This document shows, piece after piece, positions 24,253 through 36,314 of a DNA stretch of 64,000 nt. The stretch comes from Gyromitra esculenta (Eukaryota; Ascomycota; Pezizomycetes; Pezizales; Discinaceae), in contig JBCAML010000003.1 in assembly GCA_038503075.1 (NCBI GenBank), positions 1,922,001 through 1,986,000 on the forward strand, written 5' to 3'. A program made the position numbers and the translations under genes. Each line of letters begins with the position of its first letter. The first letter of the stretch is position 1. The notes beneath the pieces were generated by a model that worked only from the letters and a program-made list of their open reading frames with translations, did not search any database and was not told the origin of the DNA.

Positions 24253-25582
24253 TTTCAACAACTTTTTGCTCGAGATTTCTGGAGATATAAGTTCAAGATA
24301 AAATGGGTGACCAGGTGTGACTCCAGGGGATAGAGACTAGCGTGATGAGGAAAACCGACGAGGCGGCGAAGAACAGAAAATATCGAGCTAATACCACAGC
24401 AGATGAAAGGTTAGTGATAAAACGCGTCTTAACCTTCCCCGAATCTACAGAACCATCAGGGTGATTTGCTTTTGAGGATATTTTCTAAGGATTTCGGCTG
24501 CGGGGTGGGGAGGATTTTATTTGCCCTGGTAGAGAGTAGGGAAGGGTCAGGGGTAGGATATCAGGCAGGAAGGTGCACATAAAAGTAAACCTACATACCT
24601 GTGACGGTGATACGCACGTGGGTGTATAACAACCGGAACAAATATTATTAGAAAAGGCCGTGTATCGAAAAAACTCTTCCTTCGTCCCCCAAGAACTATT
24701 AAAAACGATGCAAAAACAGAAAACGAATGCCAGGAGAAACTGAAAAGGAATAGGAAGGACGGAAGGAGCAGGAGGAGGAACAGAGAGAGGGAGAGGTTAC
24801 TAGAGAGATAGCCTTGCCGGGAGGGTTGACAGCGATGGACACAGAACGAAAGAAAGCAGGTCCAGCAGGAACAGAGAGAGCAGACCACTGCTGTCCCCAC
24901 CAAAAAGAAATTGGGAACCGCAACGTCAACACAACAGAGTGAGGAGACACGGCACAAGCAAGAGACTGAGACCCTGACACTTGCTCTAACTTGGTTGGGC
25001 TAGCCACAAAGGGGCTCAGTGTCTGTGTTGGGGGCGCGTGCACGAATCATAAAATCACACTCGGTGGCCGGATCCTACTCATCGAGCATTCATCATACAG
25101 CTTTCTCGATCTTCCCCCCTCCTCAGTACTGTTCACTTGGTGATTGGGAAATTCTACTCCCAACCGGTTTTACTTTGTCTTTGCCTAACACCTGCTAAAA
25201 CACTTACCTAGAGTAGTGGGGATCCCCTCTGCTCATCGCCCTTTGATGGCTATTTGATACTTAAACCCCACTGGATACATGTAGTTTTATTAACGGCTAC
25301 ATGTATGCAACCCACACTGCATCCATGCGTCCATCCCTTTTCTCCCTGGAGAAAGAAAGTACGGAACATCTCCCTCTTCACAGAATATATCCTACCCACA
25401 TGCATGTGCCGATTCTAAATCTGCATCCATGCATCGTTTTTTTTCTTTCTCCCTCACCAAGTCATCTCTTGTTGTGTAACGTCCCTACGGATAGCTATAC
25501 GATAAGGATAAGAGGTCTGGGCGAGGATACATGTAGTTGAAGCCGCGCCATCAAAATGCAGACCCCGATAAGAAAATATGTA
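24253..25582. other. Intergenic between the coiled-coil gene and family A copy 2
   Basis: Contains the promoter of the coiled-coil gene, with purine-rich tracts near 24700-24900. TACATGTA is at 25276, 25298 and 25528. No gene seen. Confidence 0.5.
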
Positions 25583-25663
25583 CAACCGTATAAGAAAAAT
25601 CTTGACGCCCCAGTGGCTGTCTTGCTAGTCGGGGAGGGTGTCAATACTTTTCTTACACGGCTG
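25583..25663. mobile_element. Miniature inverted-repeat element, family A copy 2
   Basis: 81 bp flanked by TA. The left arm CAACCGTATAAGAAAAATC pairs with the right arm ACTTTTCTTACACGGCTG. The interior CAGTGGCTGTCTTGCTAG is identical to the copy at 17224. The left arm differs from copy 1 by G-to-A changes at three places. No coding capacity. A TACATGTA lies 40 bp downstream (25705). Confidence 0.8.
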
Positions 25664-25817
25664 TACAATTACAAAATAGTGAATGCCGGGAAAGCAATCA
25701 TTCATACATGTATTTAAACTGGAAAAAAATCATCATTGATAGAAAGTTGAACTCCTAAATGCTATGCTATTCTCATAACGCCGTATCACCGTAGTATCGA
25801 CCCTACTTCTCTATCTA

Positions 25818-27646
25818 TCACCCCACACTTGGCTGTCTTCGCTTCAAATCCCCCGTCTCGGCTACCCTTACCCCTCCAGTTCCCAGGCTCCCTCTTCTCT
25901 TCTCTGCTTCCTCTACATCTAAAGATACGGCCAACCTACTATCCGGCGAACTTGTCCTTCGCGGCCCTAAATTCGCTTCTGTAGCTTGCTGTATGAGAGG
26001 CTGTGGGTCTCTTTCTTCTCTACCCGTAGCCCATGGAGCCTTTGTATCTTCCCCATCTAATTGTCCTGCTGGTAGTGAATGAACTGAATGCGTTCCTGCT
26101 GAGGTTGGGTACGTAGGGAGTTGCGGCGCAGACCAAGGTGCACGGACAGTGATAGGCTGTTCCCCAGGCTTGGATGCCATGATACTTTCGGCTACTGATG
26201 AAACTGGGTTTCTCGGGTCTACATGATGCGAGTTCAGTTGCGATTTTGCCCAGGGTGCTCTTGTTGTAACTCCTGGTGTGCTACTTGATGACTGAGAAGG
26301 GCCGTTAACCCGAGACGCTTTTGTTGTAGTCTCGGCCATGCCAATGGAAGGCTGAGATTTTTTGTTGACCCATGGGGCAACTGTGGCTGGGGAATCTCCC
26401 ACAACCTGACTTCGAGAACTGTTTATTTGAGTATTGCCAGAATGAAGAGGCCTGGTGGTGGCACTGTGTCCAGGAGTGCCCCAGCTGAAAATACTTCCAA
26501 ACGGGAAGTGCTGCACAACAGGGAACTTGCCCAAGACCTCCGCGTTATACATTTTCAGCATTCCCTTAAACGTGAAATGGTTATTAGTATTACTTAAAGT
26601 CACCAAACCCTAAGCCGATGACTAACCTTATTAATTTTACCCCATCCACCTTGTACCCCCGAAATATCATACAAGATCGGGCTGTGTTCCCAAAAAGGAC
26701 CTGACTTGACATCGTAAATGAAACCGACAGCTCCAAAGTATAAATTTCTAAGCCTCTCCTTCTCCGCAACCAAACTTTTCACAACATCCCCCGGCTTCGG
26801 GACGTCCTCTAATCCTTCAACATATTTCTGCACTGGTGGGTTCATCGCAGCCGTAGCATCGGAAGTCGGTGGATACGTTGTCAACTGGGCACTTCCAAAA
26901 ATATATGGGAGAAAGGAGTGATCATCCAGTCCCCAGACGCCGTGAGATCCCGCGGGCTCAAGTGTATAAGTCAGAACTAGCCTCCTTACTAGGTGGAAAT
27001 AAGCGTCAAAGCACTTGAGGGCCAAAGCGACCTCATCTCGGCCCGACCGAAACCCTCCTAACACCCAAATGCCACATAGAAAAGCCGCGAAAGAGAGCTC
27101 ATGGCCGGTACCGTAGTCAAGCCGTTGCGGCGACCCGAACGAACCGAGAAGGTACGGGAGCAGTTCTTCCTTTGCCGAGATCCCGTCACTTGGCTTCTCC
27201 GAGGATGCGATCTCCGAGGGGAGGCATTTGTCGAGCAATCCACCGTCGGGTTTTAGAAGAGCTTCTTTAACGAGAGTATGCCATTTCCGACATGCGACGT
27301 TACCGAAACGGCGAGGGCCTGGGTCGGGGGGGGCTTGTTCGATGAAACTTTCGAGTGTGTGAATAAGATCGATAATATTTTGGACTTCAGGAGACACATA
27401 AATACTAGGAGAGGTCAAGATATAGTTCGCAGGGCTTCGAAGAGTATTTGTCTCGTAGTCGAGGGGAGAAACGGAGGCGTTGAGATGTAGAATGAACCCA
27501 GTAATCAACTCGTAGGCAGGCGACGAAAGGAAGTGGTTGACATCCGGCAAGGTGTTGATCTGTTTGGCAGGAGTAGTGAAGATGTGAGAAGCTAGGTCGA
27601 TATGCCTCAGAGTGGTGTGAGGGCCTGTAGATGAAGAAGCAGCCAT
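25818..27646 (-). CDS. RRD1: Serine/threonine phosphatase 2A activator (PTPA, Rrd1-type)
   Basis: A peptidyl-prolyl isomerase-like activator of PP2A-type phosphatases, linked to TOR signalling and stress response (family knowledge). Exons are 27646-26627 and 26564-25818, 588 residues. Conserved PTPA blocks are GVWGLDDHSFLPYIFGSAQL, SPILYDISGVQGGWGKINKG and LGKFPVVQHFPFG, the last two joined across the intron. The intron (62 nt) contains ACTAATAACC. The conserved fold ends near residue 370; a disordered Ser/Thr/Pro-rich tail of about 215 residues follows, longer than in yeast Rrd1. It carries four spaced APW motifs (VAPWV, RAPWA, RAPWS, KAPWA at about residues 403, 443, 482 and 517). The tail indicates the Rrd1 rather than the Rrd2 paralogue. 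Confidence 0.93.
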
Positions 27647-28272
27647 GTCGTTGGTATTGGTGATGATGGAAGTCCTCGAGCTTCACGCATTCTGAAAATG
27701 TTGCTGGTGACGTCGGTGAACCACCACAAAACTTCCCCGCGCCACGTGATAGCCAAGCCCTTCTGCGTCACACAAAATCACTCAAGCCGAGCAGAGTCGT
27801 TCCTGGGGGTATGGCACGAAACGGATTGCTATAAGGCCCACTCAGCTCTCTCGTAGGAACACACTATTGGATTGCAGGTCCCGGAAAATCCAATTTACCC
27901 GCAATATTTCACGGAGTTCCGATTTTATATAGTTATTACCGAGAAACTAGAAATCAATTGTCTAACCGGCAAACCCGGGAAGGGGCGTACGTATGTGCAT
28001 AACCGTGTCAAAAATTGCTGCAAAGGCTGCATTCACTGTTGCGGGCATTACTTCGGGAGAACCGGGTGAAGTTTAGGAGTGGGTTTCTGTGCGGGCGAGG
28101 AGAGACACTTATGGTTTGCAAGAACAGAAACAACTCTTGATGCAGATAACGTTTACTCCTGACCCGTCTGTGTGACTTTATAAACCCAGCCTAGACACGT
28201 CATCACTCCAAAAGTCGAATGCTAACGGGAAAATATATTTGCTGGCCATAAATTAATAACACGCATCTACTA
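27647..28272. other. Intergenic, RRD1 promoter side
   Basis: No gene seen. The last 100 bp lead into the inverted-repeat element at 28273. Confidence 0.5.
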
Positions 28273-28564
28273 CAGTCACTCACGGGGTGACGGCGAATCC
28301 TGTCTGATGGCGAACAAGGGTCCGGTTACATCTCCAAACCACAGGATTCACAACTTTTTCACAAAACATTGGAAATTTTAGATTCCTAATTAGTTTCTTC
28401 AGTCTATTAATCATAGGTGCTATTTCAGGGCTATTTTATTCTTGAATTCGCTGTTGGGTGCTTTTCGCGTTTTCTTGGGGAATTACCATTACTGGTTTAG
28501 TGCTTGGCCCGAGCAACCCTTGTTCGCCATCAGACAGTATTCGCCGTCACCCCGTGAGTGACTG
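28273..28564. mobile_element. Inverted-repeat element, family C (MITE)
   Basis: 292 bp with 48-bp terminal inverted repeats. The left end starts CAGTCACTCACGGGGTGACG, and the right end is its reverse complement with one visible mismatch. Both ends are bounded by TA (28271-28272 and 28565-28566). The interior is AT-rich and non-coding. The very similar arms suggest a fairly recent insertion; a Tc1/mariner-type transposase is inferred from the TA duplication. Confidence 0.88.
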
Positions 28565-28962
28565 TACTCAAGTTGTGTTCCTAGAACTTCCGGTCTCTCA
28601 AGAAGAACCACACAACTCTAATGTTCGCACGAACTATCACTCGAGGATCCCGGGAATGGTGTTCTATTACTTCCTATGTATCACATCGCACAAGAATCAA
28701 GGGTATACTGGCTGTAGTGAAAAATAATGATAGGGTGATTGATAAGTAATCCCAGATCCAAAGATAGTCGCTTTTATTCTGTACAAACAAAGATGAAATT
28801 TTTTGAGTAGTTTTTGAAAATAGCCGAATCCTTTCCTCGCAAGCGTGGAGGAGGAAAAAAAGGGAGAGGGAAAAAAAAAAAGTATACATGATATCAAAGA
28901 GACCAAAAGACATAGTTAATGTCCCAAACCCCCAATTTTCCAAGAATTACCGAAGTAGTATT
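28565..28962. other. Intergenic, 3' flank of MET10
   Basis: AT-rich sequence between the family C element and the MET10 stop. Nothing recognised. Confidence 0.5.
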
Positions 28963-31900
28963 TTAATAAACTGTGCCAAGTTTGTTAGCATTCCTAGCAT
29001 TTCATGGAATCTCACGATAGTTAAGATTGACGTACCTTCCAAAACGTATCTTCCTCCATCCTTTAGTTCTTCAATCTTCTTCGCACCATCTACCTTCTTG
29101 CCCTCCCTGCGTCCATCTTCCATAATAGCCTCACACAGCACCTCCGTAACATCCGGTACGGGCCAGGTAGGGCCACATAGATAGAAAGCACCATCATCCT
29201 TGGTGTACGCCTGAATAATATCATCCACAGTTTGCCTCATGCGGTCTTGAATATAGATCTTTTCCGGTTGATCACGCGAGAACGCACGGCCGAGAAGTGT
29301 GATGATACCGGCGGCTTGGTACGCTTCCCACTCTTCTCCATATAAGTACTCTTCGCGCTGGTGGCGAGATCCCATGTAGAGCAGGATGGAACCAATCTCC
29401 ATGCCTTGAGCCTTTTGCCAAGCGCGGTACTGAACAAATGCGCGAAAGGGGGCAAGACCTGTCCCGAGACCAGCCATGATGAGGGGCTGTTGAAAAGGGG
29501 GGAAAGTTAGTACGAAAGGCATATAGACAAATAAATGATAGCAGGAACGACGAACCTGGGTAGACAGAGGTGGCAATTTCATAACACTCGGCTTCACGCT
29601 GACAGTAACTTCTGCACCCACAGGAAGTGTACTCAAATATCTCGTTGCCTGTCCAAACCTATCCCTTCCCTTGGGGTCGACCCAGTTGACCACGACAATC
29701 AACAAATGTACCTCATTCGGGTGGACTACCTGAGAGCTTGCAATAGAGTACTCCCTTCTCTTCATAGGGGAGACGATCTTCATAAGATCGTGGAAATCAG
29801 GGTGTGCGGACGAGTATTCTAGTAGGATATCCGCAAATGTACAGGTATCTACCTCAGCTCTCCTTTTGAACTCTGTAGCTCCTTCAGCAGAACTCAAAGT
29901 CAACAGCGCTTTCTTCTCCTCGATATCGTCCGCAAACTCTGCGAGCGCTTCGTAGAAGCGCTTAGGAGGGCGACCAAATATATCCACGTTTTGTGATAGT
30001 GCTTGGAAAACTGTTCGCACCTCGAGGACCTCCGGATCATCTTTCGACGGAACCTCAACAATGTCGTCTGCATTGAGGCCGTAGAACTTGATAAATTCCG
30101 CGACGTCCTCGGGGTCGTTTTGGGCATGGATTCCGAGCGCTTCACCAATCTGATATTCCATGCCAGTGTCGGTAAGGTCGAACTCGATGTGGAAGATGTT
30201 ACGGTCATAGTAGGCGGGTGTAAGACGCTTGTTCTCCTTGACTTTGACAGTGTAGTTACGAATTCCTAGATCAGGGCGGAGCGCAGACTGGACACCGTAC
30301 GCTTCTCTGAAAGAGAAGGCTTGGGCTGCGGATTGATTGGATTTGAGGAAGTAGGATGGCTCAGCGACGTGTTTCTCCTCATTAACAGCGAAGCTGCTAA
30401 TCTGCGGGATAGCTGGGAGACTGGTGGTTTCACTCTCGTCGGTAGCTTCAACCCACTCCTTAGGAGTCTCAACTTTTCTGAGAGCGGCATCAAGATTCTC
30501 GGCAGCTATGTGGACAGCATCAGAGTCGAGGTTGTACACAGACAGTCTCTCTAACGAGACCGAAACGTTTGCTATGCGAAGGAAGGCAAGTTGCACAAGT
30601 GCGTTCTCGGCAGCAGCAGTAGCTTCCTCGCCAACGGTTGAGGGGTCGAGAATGATAAAGTTAATACCCTTATGGACAAGAGCGCGCTTGAAGGGTGCCG
30701 GGAGCCTTTTCTCGAGGTCCTCGTCCTTAATCGTGGACTTCAAGATGAGGCTTCCACCCTGCTTAGTGCGTGCAATCAGATCGAATTCAGAGAGGAGGGC
30801 AATGTCATTGACTACTGCGACATCAGCGCTCTCGACGTGGAAAGAAGCCTCAACGACCTTCTTGCTGGATTTAATCTCGGCCTGGAGGATACCGGCAAGG
30901 GGGACGTTATCGTATGTAGCAGAGAAAGAGATAGTCCTTTCGACGTCCTCCGCTAACAGTTTTGCAACGATTGATGCAGCGGGAACAGACGGAGCATCAT
31001 CTCCATCCCAGAAGATATACTGTTTAGCACCCTCCTCTTCAACCAACAGGTCAAAAGAGTCAAGCGTGGATGCCTCGGAAGTAAAGGCATCCTCGGGAAT
31101 CTCAATCGAAACACTCTGCTTGCGTATTATCTGGTCAAAGATCCAGGCAAATTGTTTCGGCGACCAGACCTGTTCGCGGGGGTACTTCAAATCGAGAGTC
31201 GGCGGCGCAAGATTCCAGATATCAGACAGAGATGTCGCAGCAACAACGTCGACATACAGTGCAGACTGAACAGTTGCATCCTCAACGGCATTTTGATTGG
31301 CAACCTGACCAAGGACTGCAATTCTCTTAACGCTTTTGGGGAGTGCCTCGAGGAAGTATGATTCCGAAGACGGACGATAGACACGCACGGCAATCACACC
31401 AACCTTCTCGCCACCCTTCGCAAGAGCGCTGGCAACCTGGGTCGCCAGAGAGCTCTCGACAGATCCAAAAACAACGAGAACAGCATCAGGCTCTTCATGG
31501 CCTTCGTATTCGAACATCGAGTATGCAGTTCCGAGCTCCGCGTTAAGACTCTTCAGGATGCCGTTCATACGGGTTGCCTGGTCTGCCTTCTTGGAGACAG
31601 CATTCTGCTCTTGTAGGATGGAAGAAAAGACATTCTGAAGACCGCCCTGGTCGAGGATATCTACAACTTTAGTTGATTCCCGGGAAACCTGGACACCATC
31701 GTAGATGTGGACGGCTGGCAAGACAGTAGCCGCAAGAGTCGCAAACAAAGCCATATGTTGTGCTTCGTGGGCAGAAAACGAGGTTATTAGTCCAACGCCT
31801 GTTTCCTGAGCAACAGTAATAGCAGAGACGTAGTCGGTGACCATTCGCGAGGAAGTAACATCGAAGTCAACGGCTGCAACATGCGCAACGAAAGGTGAGG

Positions 31901-32396
31901 AAACGTTGTAGAGCAATGCCAATTGGTCTAAAGCAGAGCGCATAGGAAGCAGAGAAGCGCTGGAAGCAATTATGGATTTTGCAACAGCCTTCTTCTCGGG
32001 ATCACTGTCAGGGGAGAAAACGTAGCCCAAAAGAACATTGGCAGCACCGAGACGGGTCTCCATGGAATTGACCGAAGTGACAATACCGCGGCCATTGGCC
32101 TGTTCACTTGAGGACCATAATTTCGCAGCACAGTCCAAATCGAAGGTTTCTGGGGAGTAAGAGAACAATTTATCTGAAAGAGTGTATGCAACTTGCTGGA
32201 CCAATGTTTGGGTAGTCAAGTAACAGGTACCATTGATCTGGGCAACTTTATTTGGCAAGCCGAATGGGAAAACTGGCGAAATCTTTTCCAAAGGCTGTTT
32301 GACGCCGTTAGGATTTAGGCGTTGCTCCTCGATGGCCTGTTCAGCTAGCTGGAACTTTGACGGCGAACCGCCAGCTTCTGGGGCCTGGAGGCGCAT
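28963..32396 (-). CDS. MET10: Sulfite reductase [NADPH] flavoprotein (alpha) subunit
   Basis: Delivers electrons from NADPH through FAD to the haem subunit that reduces sulfite to sulfide in sulfur assimilation (family knowledge). Exons are 32396-29556, 29486-29036 and 28970-28963, 1099 residues. The N-terminal half is the pyruvate:ferredoxin-oxidoreductase-like region of the fungal subunit. The C-terminal ferredoxin-reductase half shows RREYSIASS (FAD), GLGTGLAPFRAF (NADP-binding) and YLCGPTWP. No flavodoxin domain is visible, as expected for fungal Met10. The last exon is only 8 nt and supplies the end of the VLEVY terminus plus TAA; its intron has a TGCTAAC branch site. The first intron uses a GTTCGT donor. 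Start chosen as the ATG giving MRLQAPEAGG. Confidence 0.94.
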
Positions 32397-33267
32397 TGGG
32401 CTTGGGATAAGGATGTGGGAGGCGGAGAGAGAGGTGGAGAAGAGGTTTGAGAAGGATGTGCGGAAGAAAGAAGAGGAAGGGGAGTGAGAGAGAGAGGCCG
32501 CCAGCTTGAGTATAAACGCCTAAGGATGAGCGAAGGACGGGAGAGAAAGGAATAAACTGCAAGCTGAAAAAAAAAAAGGCGAAAAGGCGTTGTCAAAAGC
32601 TACCTAAAACCAAGACTAAGGATACAAACCGGCTCAATGTACCGACCGAGTTCTGACTAAAAAAGACCGAGAGAGCGGATAAAATTGTAGAGCTGGGTGG
32701 AGAGAGTTAAGATCTTTTCTGCGGGGAGGGCAAGGGTGGTGGGATAATCAACACTGCATGTCATGGGGGTAGATTGGAGTAGACAGCCGGAGAAGCCCAT
32801 TCAAACATGACAAGGGAAAAGAAAAAGCAGTGTAAAATCCTTTCTCCCATTCCGAATTTGACTGTCATGACAAACAGCATTGGGCAAGGGAAAGTATTTG
32901 TTTTTTTTTCTTATTCGAATTACTGGGCGAGATGGTTCTATCCTGTTTGATGACCGATACAGTAAAGAAAAAAAAAGGTGGATGGATGTTGAGCACGCCA
33001 TCACCCTTGATTCTGACGTTTTTTTAAACAACCGAAAGCGGTACGCAGCACTAAGGCCTATTAATCCGTCAATCTAATCTGATTAGATAGTAACTGATTG
33101 TAGATTTTTGCAGCAGATTAGATAATGATAACGATAATGATTGCAGAGCCTCGAGTGGGGTGAAAACTTTATCTAGAGTGAAAACTCCTCCACTACCCCA
33201 CCAAGGGACAACAAGGAAGATCAGACAACACGAAGCACTTCGAATAGAATAAATAAAATACACAAAA
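32397..33267. promoter_or_regulatory. Divergent intergenic region MET10 / adenylosuccinate lyase
   Basis: 870 bp shared by two divergent genes. Near 33073-33090 there is a near-palindrome ATCTAATCTGATTAGAT, followed by several GATA-containing motifs (33118-33140) close to the lyase start. No gene seen. Confidence 0.45.
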
Positions 33268-34876
33268 ATGTCCAACAACGATATCTATCAAACCCCTCTA
33301 GCCTCGCGCTACGCTTCTCCGGAGATGGCCCAGCTCTTCTCGAACAAGACCCGTTTCCGCACGTGGCGCCAGCTGTGGGTATGGCTTGCAAAGGCGGAGA
33401 AGCAGCTTGGTCTGTCTATCTCCAATGAGGCAATTGCTCAAATGGAAGCTCACCTTGATCTTACCGAAGAGGACTTTAAGATCGCTACGGAAGAAGAGAA
33501 GAGGAGGAGACATGATGTAATGGCTCATGTACACGCATTTGGTCAAATCGCACCTGCTGCTGCTGGCATCATTCACTGGGGGGGTATTTTCACTTTATCT
33601 AATAACTTTATTTTCTATAACATATACAAGAAATATCCAATTGACTCTATATTCTTTGTATCTGCGTAGCTACTAGCTGTTACTGCACCGACAACGCAGA
33701 CCTCATATTCCTCAAACAGGGCCTCAATATCGTCCTCCCAAAACTCGCCAATGTAATCCACAAACTCTCCCAATTCGCCATCCAACACAAAGATCTTGCC
33801 GCGCTTGGTTACACCCACTACCAACCTGCTCAGCTCACCACCGTCGGTAAGCGTACCTGCCTCTGGCTCCAAGACCTCCTCTGGGATCTTCGCAACCTCA
33901 CCCGTGCCCGCGACGATCTCGGGTTTCGTGGCGTCAAGGGCACCACAGGAACTCAAGCTTCGTTTCTAGCCATCTTTGCTGGTGACCATGATAAAGTTGA
34001 GGAGCTGGACAGACTCGTAACTGAGTTTGCTGGGTTCGAATATGCGTACCCAGTAACCTCCCAAACATATTCAAGGAAGGTAGACGCGGACGTCATCAGT
34101 GCGATGTCCAGCTTTGGGGCGACATGCCAGAGAATTGGAGGAGATATTAGACACCTTGCCGCGACAAAGGAGATGGAGGAACCATTCGAGAAGGACCAGA
34201 TCGGTTCGTCAGCCATGGCTTACAAACGTAACCCTATGAGGAGCGAACGCATGTGTTCGCTTGGCCGACATCTTGCAAACCTGTGCAAAGATGCACTCGA
34301 TACTTACTCTGCGCAGTGGTTCGAGCGCACTTTAGATGATTCGTAAGAACTCCTCTCTCTCTCTCTCTCTCTCTCTTCACAGAACTATCACTCGATCTTT
34401 GGCAGCTAACATCAACCAGCGCCATCCGCCGCATCGACATCCCTCATGCCTTCCTCACAACTGACGTTCTCCTCCGCATCCTCGACAATGTTGTTTCTGG
34501 CCTCGTTGTCTACCCTGCCGTTATCGCGCGCCGCATCCGTGAAGAGCTACCCTTCATGGCGACTGAGAACTTCATCATGCGCATGGTCGCTCTCGGTGCC
34601 TCCCGTCAAGACGCCCACGAAGCTATCAGAGTCCTGTCGCATGAAGCAAGTGCGGTCGTGAAGCAAGAGGGTAAAGATAATGATCTAATTGAGAGGGTCA
34701 AGAAGAATGAGTTCTTTAAGCCGATCTGGGGCGAGATTGATGTGCTTATGGATCCGAGAACATTTGTCGGGAGGGCGCCGGAACAGACAGTCAAGTTCGT
34801 GGAGAAAGAGGTGAAGCAAGCGTTGGCGCCGTGGGCGGCGCAGTTGTCGGGTGAAGTTAGCGAATTAAATGTGTAA
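33268..34876 (+). CDS. ADE13: Adenylosuccinate lyase
   Basis: Catalyses two fumarate-releasing steps of purine synthesis (SAICAR to AICAR, and adenylosuccinate to AMP) in the cytosol. Exons are 33268-33583, 33670-34342 and 34420-34876, 481 residues, the usual length. Motifs: [13 protein letters not shown], the catalytic-His block [12 protein letters not shown], and the fumarase-family signature [16 protein letters not shown] with its mobile catalytic serine. The first junction rebuilds [15 protein letters not shown]. The second intron carries a (CT)n microsatellite right after the donor and a CAGCTAACA branch site very close to its acceptor. The coding sequence is GC-richer than its flanks. 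Confidence 0.96.
34353..34376. repeat. (CT)n microsatellite inside an intron
   Basis: About 12 CT units begin about 10 nt after the donor of the second adenylosuccinate lyase intron. They could act as a displaced pyrimidine tract and are likely length-variable. Confidence 0.85.
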
Positions 34877-35245
34877 AAATATGGGTTTCTACAGGATGGA
34901 AAGGGAGCCACTAAGCACGAGCAAAAAAGGAAAGGGAAGGGAAAGAAAAGACAATCGAGTTTCGCTATCCAAACCAAATTTTTTTTGTTTTTGTATTGAT
35001 ACAATGGCTAGAAAAATAGATAATACAATCCATAATTTTCGCCCATTTCTCAGCACTCTAGGAGCTCTAGATTAACTGGACGATCCGTTTCCACGTCGTA
35101 TGGGTTAGGCATGAACCTTTATTAAAAAAAAACATACAACACCATAACTCCATACCAGGTGCCAAAAGAAATTCTACTACCACTCCAATATACAGGATCT
35201 TCCCCATATTCCTCTGTAACCATGGGGGGGAAAGCTATATCCCAT
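34877..35245. other. Intergenic, convergent
   Basis: Short 3' flanks of adenylosuccinate lyase and MED7, with A/T tracts. Nothing recognised. Confidence 0.55.
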
Positions 35246-36051
35246 TTAGATCAAGGCCCTCCATACCTCCGCATCCTTCACCTTTGCCTTCTCCGCCTTC
35301 TCCAGACTATTATTATTTCCCCTCTCTAGAATAAACACGCCCCCCTCTCCCACGATATCGTCTGCCTTCCTTCCTACATCTGCAAGCCCTGCTAACACAG
35401 TCTCGATCTGTACCACCGCTTTCTTGTTTTCCTCGGTTTCTTTCCTAATCTTCTCCAGCTGCTCTTCCATCCGTAGGCACAATGTTTCACGAGCTTGGTG
35501 GGGGCGGTATTCATTGATCAAGTGATGCATATTAAAGAGGATGGTCTCGAGAGCAGATGTTTTCTCGTGGAACTATAGCTCTCCATCGTCAGCTACCTCT
35601 CACCCGTAAGCATCAAAAACGGAGAAGTAGTAGAGCATACCTGCTCTGGTGCAACCCCCATTACTCCTACAAGCTCTAGATAATTCAACAACAAACTTTT
35701 CGACAGCCTCCTGAGCTCCAGCGTCCTATCAAGACTACTCTCCTTCTCCTTCCCATTCTGCGAGCCAGACGATGTTCGTGACGGATACAACTGCTGGATC
35801 CCGTGATCTTCAAGAGACGGGTATATCTCCGGAAGTGTCCACGTTTCGCCAAACGCGCGATAGCTTTTCTCCGGTGGCGGCGGAGGCACTAAAACTCGCA
35901 GTTCTTCCGGGAGCTCCTCGGCTGGAGGAAGTGTGCCGTCGGAGTTGCGCAGTCCCTTGAGCGCAGCGAGATTTTCAGAGGTGAAGGAGGTGAAGTACTT
36001 TGGCGGCGGAGGGAACGCAGCAGTGAGCGCACCTGGGGGTTGCTCGGCCAT
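35246..36051 (-). CDS. MED7: Mediator complex subunit Med7
   Basis: A middle-module subunit of Mediator that contacts Med21 and RNA polymerase II (family knowledge). Exons are 36051-35641 and 35572-35246, 245 residues. The N-terminus has the conserved proline-rich start (PPPPKYFTSFTSENL) and PPPPPEKSYRAFGETW. The central LLLNYLELVGVMGVAPEQ block joins FHEKTSALETILFNMHHL across the intron, followed by RPHQARETL, the classical Med7 signature. The C-terminal half is a coiled coil (LEKIRKETEENKKAV) that pairs with Med21 in known structures. It is divergent with the lipid phosphatase gene at 36315. Confidence 0.93.
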
Positions 36052-36314
36052 GGCGATGTACAGAAAGCGGGCTTAGTATCCGGAGGTAATTCGTGTGGAG
36101 GGGGTTGTTGGCTGGGTGCCAGGAACAGATCTGCGGTTGGTTGCGCAGAAGCGAGAACTCGAACTGGTACCTGGCTGGGTATCCATCCCTAACCTCGAAT
36201 CAGCATACGACCACCTACCGTAAGACCATCCTCCGTCAATCATCCGCAAAAGGAAACTCTCAGCTACCTCTTCGACTTTCCTTCTTTCCTTCTTCCAAAT
36301 TTCCCCACAGCACA
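36052..36314. promoter_or_regulatory. Short divergent promoter MED7 / lipid phosphatase
   Basis: 263 bp separate the two start codons, so the promoters and 5' UTRs must overlap here. A CT-rich stretch (36275-36300) precedes the phosphatase ATG. Confidence 0.5.

Noticed and set aside
30424..31269. 281-residue plus-strand frame inside MET10
   Set aside because: It lies antisense to a strongly conserved enzyme region and has no recognisable domain.
33615..33956. 113-residue minus frame within adenylosuccinate lyase
   Set aside because: Antisense shadow of a conserved coding exon.
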